A DNA stretch of 64,000 nt from Faucicola sp041855445 (lineage in GTDB: Bacteria > Pseudomonadota > Gammaproteobacteria > Pseudomonadales > Moraxellaceae), in contig JBHAEG010000067.1 of the NCBI GenBank assembly GCA_041855445.1, forward strand, positions 62,001 to 126,000, given 5' to 3'. Of the stretch, positions 52,770 to 60,749 are shown in pieces. A model generated the notes under the pieces. The model saw nothing but the letters and a program-made list of their open reading frames with translations. It was not told where the DNA came from and searched no databases. Position numbers and translations under genes: made by a program. Within the stretch, counting starts at the first letter, position 1, and each line of letters begins with the position of its first letter.

Positions 52770-52773
52770 GCTG

Positions 52774-53343
52774 TTAGGCTTTAGGTAAAGTAACGCCTGT
52801 TTGTCCTTGATATTTTCCGCCTCTATCTTTATATGAGGTTTCACAAACTTCGTCACTTTGAAAAAATAGCATTTGTGCTACGCCTTCCCCTGCGTAAATT
52901 CGAGCTGGTAAATTAGTAGTATTGCTAAACTCTAATGTTACATGACCTTCCCACTCTGGCTCTAATGGGGTGACATTCACAATGATACCACAACGGGCAT
53001 AAGTTGATTTGCCTAAACAAATTGTCAGTACATCACGGGGAATACGGAAATATTCGATAGTACGAGCAAGGGCAAAGGAGTTGGGTGGAATGATACATTC
53101 ATCACCAATAATATCAATAAAACTACGTTCATCAAAGTTTTTTGGATCAACGATGGCAGAATGAACATTAGTAAATACTTTGAATTCTCTTGCACAACGT
53201 ACATCATAACCATAGCTTGATGTACCATAGCTAACAAGTTTATCACCATTGGCATTGACTCGCACTTGACCTGCCTCAAATGGCTCTATCATGCCGTATT
53301 CTTGTGCCATTTTACGTATCCAGCGGTCAGATTTGATAGACAT
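52774..53343 (-). CDS. dcd: dCTP deaminase
   Basis: Deaminates dCTP to dUTP, feeding dUMP synthesis together with Dut. It is a trimeric relative of dUTPase. Conserved segments are YGTSSYGYDVRCAREF, DEFIIP-type ECIIPPNSFALA with RTIEYFRIPRDVLTICLGKSTYARCGI, and TPLEPEWEGHVTLEFSN, containing the catalytic glutamate. The C-terminal GKYQGQTGVTLPK closes the site. The length of 189 residues matches the family. The start is ATG at 53343. Confidence 0.96.
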   Translation of the reverse strand: MSIKSDRWIRKMAQEYGMIEPFEAGQVRVNANGDKLVSYGTSSYGYDVRCAREFKVFTNVHSAIVDPKNFDERSFIDIIGDECIIPPNSFALARTIEYFRIPRDVLTICLGKSTYARCGIIVNVTPLEPEWEGHVTLEFSNTTNLPARIYAGEGVAQMLFFQSDEVCETSYKDRGGKYQGQTGVTLPKA

Positions 53344-53518
53344 GATTATTTCCTATACTTGATAATTAAAATTCGATTATTATAGTTTATTTATGTTGTT
53401 TTTTCAAAAATTAGCAGTTTGGACGTTGAAAATTTAGCTAAAAATAAATTAACGCCAAATATCATGAATGTTAATTAAATGATTTTGACGTTAATTTATG
53501 GTTATGTTGATAGTCGTT

Positions 53519-54217
53519 TTAATAGCCTTGCTCGACTAGTTTTAAGTAATTATTACAACTATTTTTATTGCCGTTATCACAAGCTTTGCTAAACCATTCC
53601 TTAGCTTTTGCATAGTCTTGTTGTACGCCTTGACCTTTTGAGTATAAAATGCCTAGATTGTATTGAGCAGATGTAAAATCTTGATTGGCAGATTTTTCAA
53701 ACCAGTTAAAAGCTTGTTTGTAATCTTGTTTGACACTTTCGCCAAACGCATACATGATACCTAAATTATATTGTGATTGTGGGATACCTTGATTAGCTGC
53801 TTTTTCATACCAGTGGATAGCTTGTTTATCATCTTGTTTTACGCCTTGTCCATTGTCATAGCTAACGGCGACACTGTGTTGAGCCTTGGCATGACCTTGA
53901 TTGGCTGACATGGTGTACCAGTCAAAGGCTTTTTTATAATCTTGTTCAACAATTTTACCTTCTTTGTATAATGTGGCTAAATTGTATTGGGCATCGGCAT
54001 CACCTTGATTGGCAGATTTTTCCCACCATGTTAAAGCTTGAGTATGGTCTTGAGCGACACCTTTGCCATCATAATACATTTCAGCTAAAGTGCTTTGAGC
54101 TTTTGCATTGCCCGCTTCAGCAGATTGTTTGATTTCGACAAAGTTGTTAGCGATAGCGGTCGTTGATACACTAATAACAACAAGTGACACAAGCATATTT
54201 TTATAGAAATCTTTCAT
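53519..54217 (-). CDS. Exported Sel1-repeat protein
   Basis: A periplasmic repeat protein with a signal peptide (about residues 1-23, cleavage after AIA). At least five Sel1-like repeats of 36 residues follow, each of the form A-x-A-Q-x-x-L-(A/G)-x-(M/L)-Y-x-x-G-x-G-V-x-Q-D, for example KAQSTLAEMYYDGKGVAQDH. It is likely an adaptor for protein-protein contacts. Specific partners cannot be named. Sel1 proteins of this size are common and often duplicated in Moraxellaceae. It is monocistronic. Confidence 0.9.
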   Translation of the reverse strand: MKDFYKNMLVSLVVISVSTTAIANNFVEIKQSAEAGNAKAQSTLAEMYYDGKGVAQDHTQALTWWEKSANQGDADAQYNLATLYKEGKIVEQDYKKAFDWYTMSANQGHAKAQHSVAVSYDNGQGVKQDDKQAIHWYEKAANQGIPQSQYNLGIMYAFGESVKQDYKQAFNWFEKSANQDFTSAQYNLGILYSKGQGVQQDYAKAKEWFSKACDNGNKNSCNNYLKLVEQGY

Positions 54218-54411
54218 GATATTTCAACTTATTTTAACGAAAAAATCCGAGTTTTTTAATATTTTATCATATTTATCAATAGTTTGCATTTTATTGATAT
54301 GTTTGTAGCATTTAGTAACAAATAAAAAAATAAAGTGGTAAAACTGATAACGAGTATAATGGATTTGTGTCTTGTTAAAACTAAAATCACAAACCCAATT
54401 GTCATTTGGCT

Positions 54412-55557
54412 TTAAAAAATTCGTCCGCTATTATTTACTTTGGCATATTTTGAGATATTTTTTTCAATATTTTGAGCAATATGTAAATAGTAGCTGGCAA
54501 ATTCATCACCTATCCCATCATTAGCAATTACGCTAGGTATGCCCTTATCCGCTTGTTGGCGAATATTGCTTGCCAGTGGTAATTGTCCTAATAATGGTAC
54601 TTGATAGCGTTTTGCCATTTGTTCACCACCACCCGTCCCAAAAATTGCTTCAGTGTGTCCACAGTTTGAGCAAGTGTGTAATGCCATATTTTCCACGACC
54701 CCCAATACGGGAATATTGGTTTTATAAAACATCTCGATACCTTTTTGAGCGTCAAGTAAAGCAATATGTTGAGGTGTCGTTACAATAACTGCTCCTGTGA
54801 CAGGGATACGTTGAGCTAACGTTAGTTGAATGTCACCTGTACCCGGAGGCATATCGATTAATAAAAAATCTAAATTTGGCCAATTTGTTTGCCCATATAA
54901 TTGCATTAATGCTCCTGTTGCTTTAGAACCACGCCATGCAATTGGTGTATTATCATCGCTGAGTAAACTGCCAATTGATAAAATTGGCATACCATAAGCA
55001 TCAATTGGTACAAATTGTTCATTTTCCAAAATAGGTTGTACTCCTGCTACATTGAGCATCGTAGGAATTGATGGTCCATAAATATCTGCATCAAGTACGC
55101 CAACTTTATTTCCCAATTTTTGTAAGGCAAGGGCGATATTCACAGTTGTGGTAGATTTGCCAACACCGCCTTTACCAGAAGCGATAACTACAATATGTTT
55201 AATACGAGGGTGAGGCGTTAAGTCAGCTTGGGTAGGGGCTTTTTTGCTGATAGCAGGCTCGCTGGCAGGCATGGCATTCGTAGTTGTTGGCAATGTAGGT
55301 TTTTGTTTAGTTTTATGTAAAGTGACATTAAAATTTAGCTCATGAATGCCGTGTTGATATAATTGTTCACCCAGTTGTTGATGTAAAATGTTAGGGTCAA
55401 TATTATCAGGTATCACTAAATCTAAGGTTAAAACTTCCCCTATTTGTTGTATATTTTTTATCATAGGTTTTAGTAACATGCCTTGTATTTGATAATGTTC
55501 TAAAATATGTAGCACTGGTTTTGAGGGCTGATGATTTTTTTTAAAAATATTAAACAT
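54412..55557 (-). CDS. apbC: Iron-sulfur cluster carrier ATPase ApbC/Mrp
   Basis: A P-loop NTPase of the Mrp/NBP35 family, thought to carry and deliver 4Fe-4S clusters. A short N-terminal MIP18-like region (about residues 10-90) is followed by the deviant Walker A IASGKGGVGKSTTTVN, DADIYGPSIPTML and LLIDMPPGTGDIQLTLAQ. The CxxC cluster-binding pair is CSNCGH. At 381 residues it is full length. The ATG at 55557 begins MFNIFKK. It is monocistronic, between the Sel1 and PepSY genes. Confidence 0.94.
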   Translation of the reverse strand: MFNIFKKNHQPSKPVLHILEHYQIQGMLLKPMIKNIQQIGEVLTLDLVIPDNIDPNILHQQLGEQLYQHGIHELNFNVTLHKTKQKPTLPTTTNAMPASEPAISKKAPTQADLTPHPRIKHIVVIASGKGGVGKSTTTVNIALALQKLGNKVGVLDADIYGPSIPTMLNVAGVQPILENEQFVPIDAYGMPILSIGSLLSDDNTPIAWRGSKATGALMQLYGQTNWPNLDFLLIDMPPGTGDIQLTLAQRIPVTGAVIVTTPQHIALLDAQKGIEMFYKTNIPVLGVVENMALHTCSNCGHTEAIFGTGGGEQMAKRYQVPLLGQLPLASNIRQQADKGIPSVIANDGIGDEFASYYLHIAQNIEKNISKYAKVNNSGRIF

Positions 55558-55670
55558 AGATATGAACCTGTTATATGAATAGATAAAATAATTTGGTTAT
55601 TGTACTACAGATGCGATGAATGGATTTGTAATATATATTTTTACCATGTAAAAAATTTGTATAAAAAAAG

Positions 55671-55691
55671 ACCCTCTAGGTTATAGAGGGT
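55671..55691 (-). terminator. Terminator of the PepSY gene cluster
   Basis: An 8-bp stem ACCCTCTA/TAGAGGGT with a 5-base loop. On the minus strand it runs into CTTTTTTTATAC. It lies 41 bases past the last PepSY gene. Confidence 0.85.
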
Positions 55692-55731
55692 TGTGTTAAA
55701 GGTGGTTTTATTAAAAATATTATTATAATAA

Positions 55732-56055
55732 TTAATAATCGACACGTTTTTTAATAATAGCTCCAGAACGTGCATCAACTGAGATATCATACTCTGTACG
55801 GTTTTTGATAACTTCAACGTCATAATGTGGACGACCATCGTTATCAAAATCAATGCTTTTAATTCTAGCTCCTTTGCCAACACTATTGATTGCAATTTGT
55901 TTTGCCCGAGCAACCGAAATTTTTGCACTTTGTTGCACACGGCGTTCATAACGGTCATCGTCATCATAGTCATTATCAGCTAAGCTAACAGCACTCACTC
56001 CCATTAAACTTACGGCTATTAGCATAGATTTTGCAATGGTTGATAAATATTTCAT
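55732..56055 (-). CDS. Exported single-domain PepSY protein
   Basis: A small periplasmic protein of 107 residues: a signal peptide (about 1-26), then an acidic-basic turn (DNDYDDDDRYERR) and one PepSY domain with ISVARAKQIAINSVGKGARIKSIDFD and YDISVDARSGAIIKKR. It is the most divergent of three neighbouring PepSY genes, the last of the cluster, 26 bases after the two-domain gene. PepSY domains are linked to protease inhibition or regulation of envelope processes, but no target is evident here. Confidence 0.82.
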   Translation of the reverse strand: MKYLSTIAKSMLIAVSLMGVSAVSLADNDYDDDDRYERRVQQSAKISVARAKQIAINSVGKGARIKSIDFDNDGRPHYDVEVIKNRTEYDISVDARSGAIIKKRVDY

Positions 56056-56081
56056 AAAAGCCCTTCTATATCTATTAAGAA

Positions 56082-56582
56082 TTAATCATCAATTTTTTTG
56101 CTTAAAACAGCTCCAGTATTGGCATCGATTTTGACATCATATTGAACATAATTATTCATGACTTCTACATCATAGTAGGTTTTGCCTAATTTGCTGTCAA
56201 AATCTACTTTTATCGCTTGACCATTGCCAACTGCTTTAACAGCATTTGTAATGGCTTGGTCAAATGAAATTTTTGCATTTGCGTTGGCAGTAGCACCAGT
56301 ACTTGCATCAATGTCTACTTTGTATTTGACATCGTTTTTAATGATATCAACTTCATAATATGATTTACCAAAATTCATATCAAAATCGGTATCAACTGCT
56401 TGTCCACCACCAACGGCTTTTACTGCATTAGTCACCGCTTGTTCCATAGAAATATTTGCTTTTTGTTGAACTTGTCTTTCTAAAAAGTTATCATCAGCAA
56501 ATGCAAGTGATGTGATGGAAGCCATACCAAGAAAACCGATGGTAAACATTGCTGATTTTGTAAGTTTTGATACATTTTTCAT
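56082..56582 (-). CDS. Exported two-domain PepSY protein
   Basis: A periplasmic protein of 166 residues with a signal peptide (about 1-29) and two PepSY units in tandem. The first is MEQAVTNAVKAVGGGQAVDTDFD...KYKVDIDASTGA; the second is FDQAITNAVKAVGNGQAIKVDFD...QYDVKIDANTGAVLSKKIDD. The units are similar enough to suggest internal duplication, and the second is closest to the single-domain neighbour upstream. It lies between the other two PepSY genes on the same strand. Confidence 0.85.
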   Translation of the reverse strand: MKNVSKLTKSAMFTIGFLGMASITSLAFADDNFLERQVQQKANISMEQAVTNAVKAVGGGQAVDTDFDMNFGKSYYEVDIIKNDVKYKVDIDASTGATANANAKISFDQAITNAVKAVGNGQAIKVDFDSKLGKTYYDVEVMNNYVQYDVKIDANTGAVLSKKIDD

Positions 56583-56643
56583 ATTAACACCATAAGTTGA
56601 TTGAATAAAAATTGATTGAATAAAAAAGCATAGATTGTGCTAA

Positions 56644-56943
56644 TTAGTCATCGATATTTTTGCTTAAGATTGCACCAGTATTTGCATCAACTTTTACATC
56701 ATATTTGCTATAGCCTTTTGCTACTTCAACTTCATAGTAAGATTTACCAAATTTTACATCAAAATCAACATCAGTCGCTTCACCACCACCAACAGCTTTT
56801 ACAGCATTTGCGACCGCTTGATCATAAGAAACTTTAGCTTTTTGTTGAGCTTGCATTTCTAAATAGTCATCACCTGCAAAAGCGGTGCTACCTAAGCCAA
56901 GTAAACTAACAGCAATAACGGCAGATTTTACAAAGTTTTTCAT
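56644..56943 (-). CDS. Exported single-domain PepSY protein
   Basis: First gene of the PepSY cluster: 99 residues, with a signal peptide (about 1-23, cleavage after AFA) and one PepSY domain (VSYDQAVANAVKAVGGGEAT, YDVKVDANTGAILSKNIDD). The mature part is almost the same as the repeat unit in the next gene, so the cluster arose by tandem duplication. Repeated GTTGGTATGTG motifs lie upstream in the likely promoter region. Confidence 0.85.
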   Translation of the reverse strand: MKNFVKSAVIAVSLLGLGSTAFAGDDYLEMQAQQKAKVSYDQAVANAVKAVGGGEATDVDFDVKFGKSYYEVEVAKGYSKYDVKVDANTGAILSKNIDD

Positions 56944-56974
56944 AAGTTTTTTCCAATTTAGTCAATTTCGTTTA

Positions 56975-57026
56975 GTTGGTATGTGACTTAGATAAACCAT
57001 TTAACACATACCTTGTTGGTATGTGT
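56975..57026. promoter_or_regulatory. Direct and inverted repeats upstream of the PepSY cluster
   Basis: The 11-mer GTTGGTATGTG occurs at 56975-56985 and 57015-57025, 40 bases apart start to start, or about four helical turns. The reverse complement CACATACC at 57005-57012 makes a hairpin with the second copy (9-bp stem 57004-57012 with 57018-57026, loop TTGTT). The layout suggests an operator of the PepSY promoter, or a terminator of the upstream gene. Confidence 0.45.
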
Positions 57027-57080
57027 GTATGATAAAACATGAAGCTTATGGTAATCTTAAGAAAAAAATAATTTTAAAAA

Positions 57081-58478
57081 TCAGATTTTTAATGAGGCTG
57101 TAGCGATAACTTGTCCATTATCTATTTTTTCTAAAGATAGTGTAGTAGGGGTTTCTTGACGGATTTGCCAAGGGATTGGAGATTTACAAAATCCTGTCAC
57201 CGTGACTGAAATTGCTTTAGTTTTTAATTTGATAACGGGTGGTTGATGATGATAGACAAATGCTTTGTCTAAACTTAAGATTTGATAAGCAATAGTATCT
57301 GCCTGCTGTCGTAATGGGGCAACAAATCGACATGGCTCACCAGCAATAGCAATACAGTCGCCAATCGCATAAATATGAGTTTGAGATGTTTGTAATGTGG
57401 CTGGATTAACATTAATTCCTTGATGTAATTGAAAATCAATCTTGGCTCGTTTAGGTAAACGTTCATCAATGATTAATCCTGTACTAGCAACGATTAAATC
57501 AACATTGAATGTTGTAATTTTTTCTGTGAGACAGTCTTTGCTATGGATTTGATAAGATTGATTAATTGCTTGAATAAATTCAATGTTTTGCCCGCCAATA
57601 AATTCAACGCCTGCCTGTTGTAGTGCAGATTGAATACGCTTGCCCGCTTGTTCTGGTAAGATTTCTGCCAAAGGTGTATGATTTTTATCAAGTAAAATAA
57701 CCTGATGCCCACTATTAGCAAGGTCTTCGGCAAACTCTGTACCAATCATACCTGCACCAATAACAGCAATACGTTGTTGGGATTTTTCAGCAAGTTTTTG
57801 TTGTAACTGGCTAAACATTTGCACATGATTAATTCGCCAAACTAGCTGTGGTGGTAAACAAGGTGGTAAAGCAGGTTTTGCTCCAATGGCCAACACCAAA
57901 TTATCATAGTCAAAATCGCCTCGTGTGGTGTGAATTTGTTGAGTTTGACTATCAATATGAGTCACGAACGTATTAGCAACTAAATGAACGTTTAAAATCT
58001 GGCTTGCCTGTTCGCCTGTTTGTTGAATTAGACCATTTTCGATAGTTTTTCCTTGACTGATTGCAACAGATAACAAAGGCTTTAAATAACGGTCGCCATT
58101 GTCGGCAGTAATTAAAGTAATAGGATAATCTGCATCTAAATTACGCACAGCTTCAACCATTGCCCAACCTGCCAGCCCTGCTCCAATAATGACCAAACCG
58201 CCTGTGGTAACAGGGCGTTGGCTGGCAGGTAAATGAGTTACAGTACGAGCTTGATATGGTTCAAAATCACGTTTAGTCACGCCACATAAGGGACAAACCC
58301 AGTCATCAGGAATATCCTCAAATCGTGTACCAGCAGGCAAGCCACCATCTGGGTCACCTAGTTTTTCATCATAAATCCAACCACACGCCCGACATAAAAA
58401 CTGTTTCCAAGAGCCTCGTCCATCTGTTGGATTACCATCAATATCCATATTTACATTAATTAATGCTAAATCATTCAT
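57081..58478 (-). CDS. Rubredoxin fused to NAD(P)H-rubredoxin reductase
   Basis: A single-chain electron-transfer protein. Residues about 24-72 form a rubredoxin with the four iron-ligating cysteines in CRACGW and CPLCGV. Then a flavoprotein domain of the rubredoxin reductase/AlkT type begins: FAD-binding VIIGAGLAGWAMVEAV (about 92-107), NAD-binding IAVIGAGMIGTEFAEDL, and the second FAD motif THIYAIGDC. It should pass electrons from NAD(P)H through FAD to the fused rubredoxin. In Acinetobacter the two parts are separate genes. The ATG overlaps the end of the acyl-CoA-dehydrogenase-like gene (ATGA), implying coupled translation. Confidence 0.92.
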   Translation of the reverse strand: MNDLALINVNMDIDGNPTDGRGSWKQFLCRACGWIYDEKLGDPDGGLPAGTRFEDIPDDWVCPLCGVTKRDFEPYQARTVTHLPASQRPVTTGGLVIIGAGLAGWAMVEAVRNLDADYPITLITADNGDRYLKPLLSVAISQGKTIENGLIQQTGEQASQILNVHLVANTFVTHIDSQTQQIHTTRGDFDYDNLVLAIGAKPALPPCLPPQLVWRINHVQMFSQLQQKLAEKSQQRIAVIGAGMIGTEFAEDLANSGHQVILLDKNHTPLAEILPEQAGKRIQSALQQAGVEFIGGQNIEFIQAINQSYQIHSKDCLTEKITTFNVDLIVASTGLIIDERLPKRAKIDFQLHQGINVNPATLQTSQTHIYAIGDCIAIAGEPCRFVAPLRQQADTIAYQILSLDKAFVYHHQPPVIKLKTKAISVTVTGFCKSPIPWQIRQETPTTLSLEKIDNGQVIATASLKI

Positions 58479-59671
58479 GCTGGCGTTACCTCAGTCATCA
58501 ATTGATGAGATAAATAACGTAAATGTTTAATCGCAGGAGTGACAATAGCGACAAATTGAGCCTCTCGTAATCGGCGTTGTGGATTGGCAGTCATTAGATA
58601 ACCTTTAGCACCTTGATGTAATAGCCCTGCCTGAGTTGCTCGCAAAGCTAATTTCGCCCCTTGAATGCGTAAATCTAACACATCTAATAAATAATCTTTT
58701 GACGGTTCAAACGGCGTTTTTGCCAGTTCATGCACCTTAGTAATCGCCCCATCTACTGCCAACTGTAAATCGCCAGCTTGGTCCTCTAAAAACTGATTAA
58801 CATGTCCTAACTGTGGCGAAACAGCAATAATATCATCAATGGCTCCTTGAATAATCCCAATGCCAATCCCCATCTGCATCAAGACAAATGCCCCACGAAT
58901 TCGTTCAATAAAGGGTTTGGCAGGGTCAGCGATAATGCTATCATTTGGAACGAAATAATTATCTAATTGAATTTGCCAAGTGCTAGAACCTTCCATTCCG
59001 CTAAAAGTTGGGCAAGGATTTAATCGCCATTGTCCTGACCGTTGTTTATCAAAACTTAATAAAAAGAAAATATCTTTTACCCGTTCACCAAAATTTTCAA
59101 CGCTAGCAATCGCTCCGCAATATTGATTTGGAGCAATATGACTAATCCAAGGCAAAGTTCCTGATACTAAATAACCACCATCAACTATTTTTGCTCGTAA
59201 AATCATGGACTCAATATTTGCCCAAGTTTTCATTGGGTTAGATAATGCTGTGCCACCAAAGGTTTCACCTAGCATATGATTAAATAAACGTTTGCCTTTT
59301 AGTTCACAATTTTCTGATTGGTCAAGATATAAACCACAAACTTGATGACACCAAGTTAAAAATCCTGTCGTACCACAGACACGGCTAATTGCACTCATTG
59401 CATCAATCGCTACGGCAAATCGATTACCTTGACTGTTTAATAACGCAGAAAAAGCCCCTGCTTTGGCAAGCTGTGCCATTTCTGCTGTTGGATAGTAACC
59501 TTTATCAATGTCTATCACTTTTGGGGTAAGTCGTTGTTTAGCAATAATCGCTACATTTTTTAGTAAAACATCATTATCTTGCCATTCTTGAATTGTGGGT
59601 AATTCTAATTGATAATTAAGTTTATCTTGATAATTAGCTAAAAAACTTGTATCAAATGTTGATATGGTCAT
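58475..59671 (-). CDS. Acyl-CoA dehydrogenase-like flavoprotein
   Basis: A 398-residue protein of the acyl-CoA dehydrogenase superfamily. The N-terminal helical part is followed by the middle beta domain (SGTLPWISHIAPNQ, then GMEGSSTWQIQLDNYFVPND) and the C-terminal four-helix bundle. The base normally supplied by glutamate is not obvious, and the sequence looks closer to the flavin monooxygenase or desulfurase branch (DszC/SfnC-like) than to true dehydrogenases. Translational coupling to a rubredoxin/reductase fusion suggests it receives or passes electrons through it. The substrate is unknown. The start is ATG at 59671. Confidence 0.75.
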   Translation of the reverse strand: MTISTFDTSFLANYQDKLNYQLELPTIQEWQDNDVLLKNVAIIAKQRLTPKVIDIDKGYYPTAEMAQLAKAGAFSALLNSQGNRFAVAIDAMSAISRVCGTTGFLTWCHQVCGLYLDQSENCELKGKRLFNHMLGETFGGTALSNPMKTWANIESMILRAKIVDGGYLVSGTLPWISHIAPNQYCGAIASVENFGERVKDIFFLLSFDKQRSGQWRLNPCPTFSGMEGSSTWQIQLDNYFVPNDSIIADPAKPFIERIRGAFVLMQMGIGIGIIQGAIDDIIAVSPQLGHVNQFLEDQAGDLQLAVDGAITKVHELAKTPFEPSKDYLLDVLDLRIQGAKLALRATQAGLLHQGAKGYLMTANPQRRLREAQFVAIVTPAIKHLRYLSHQLMTEVTPA

Positions 59672-59774
59672 AAAACTTTGCCCAATTATAAAAAATAAAA
59701 TTTTATTATTATAATGAAAAAGAGCAAAACTTTATATTCTAGTTTGGCATATTAATAATCAAATTTTCTATAAC

Positions 59775-60566
59775 CTACAATAAAATCTCTAGCACAAATT
59801 TTGTACCAATAAATGCAATACCCAATAAAATAATGCCATAAAGTGTCATATTAGTTGCTCGAGTACCTCGCCAACCTAATCGCCAATGTCCTAATAATAA
59901 TCCACCAAAGGTCAGCCATGATAATACACTAAATACCGTTTTATGAGCCAAATGTTGTGCTAATAAATCTTGGGTATCAATAAATCCCAATGCCAATGAT
60001 ATAGACAACAGCACAAAACCAACAGTAATCATATCAAATAGTAACGCTTCCATACTTTGTAATGAAGGTAACTTATTGACCCAAATTCGATGAATGGTCT
60101 GATGTTTTAATTCTCGAATTTGCCATCGTAACATTATCGCTTGTACTGCTGACATAAATAATACGCAATAACTAGCTAATGATAAAATAATATGTCCTTG
60201 TAAAATAACGGTTAAATGCGTTAGTGGTTGATAAGGAGCTGTGGCTATAAAACCTGCAATCACCCCAGCCAATGCCAATGGCGTTGCTAAGATACCTAAT
60301 GGTAAAATTGGACGATACAAACAAAACAACCAATAAAACAACAACATAAATAATGTTGTTAAAGAAATTACATTGAATAAATTAAAGTTTAAACCATATA
60401 ACGTAAAGATTTTAGGATAAAGTGTTGCCATATGTGCCAGCATACCCACAATTAACCAGCCAAGAGTTATCCCTTTATGAATAGGTTTTTGTTGAACCAC
60501 GCCCCACACTAAATATAAGGTAGCAAGACCATAACAAATAATAGACAGTATCAGCAATAAAAACAT
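59775..60566 (-). CDS. CcsA/YpjD-like cytochrome c assembly family membrane protein
   Basis: An inner-membrane protein of the CcsA/ResC/YpjD family. About eight hydrophobic segments span 263 residues. The family's conserved patch is weak, but histidines suited to heme handling are present (LAHKTVFSVLSWLTFGGLLLGHWRLGWRGTRA near the C terminus, and LQGHIILSLASY). The TTG at 60602 is rejected for the ATG at 60566, with AGGG upstream. It is divergent from ffh, the same neighbourhood as ypjD in E. coli, which supports that identification. Confidence 0.82.
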   Translation of the reverse strand: MFLLLILSIICYGLATLYLVWGVVQQKPIHKGITLGWLIVGMLAHMATLYPKIFTLYGLNFNLFNVISLTTLFMLLFYWLFCLYRPILPLGILATPLALAGVIAGFIATAPYQPLTHLTVILQGHIILSLASYCVLFMSAVQAIMLRWQIRELKHQTIHRIWVNKLPSLQSMEALLFDMITVGFVLLSISLALGFIDTQDLLAQHLAHKTVFSVLSWLTFGGLLLGHWRLGWRGTRATNMTLYGIILLGIAFIGTKFVLEILL

Positions 60567-60749
60567 GATAAACCCTAAAAATAGATTTGGCGAATTGCCC
60601 AATAATGTACAATGTTATCCTAAAATTATACGCAAAAATACAGTTTCGCCTAATTAATTTGTTATTTTATCAGTAAATTGTTAGTAGTTTTTAGCTATTT
60701 ATCATAGAATAGCCATATTGATTTTGAAAAATTTTTTTGAGATACAACT

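Noticed and set aside
54360..54411. Weak inverted repeat after apbC as a terminator
   Set aside because: Pairing between AAAGCCAAAT and ATTGGGTTT has mismatches in the GC core and would not be stable.
55563..55585. GAACCTGTT next to ATGAATAG as another copy of the element's ends
   Set aside because: The match is short and lies in a small spacer without inverted partner or interior.
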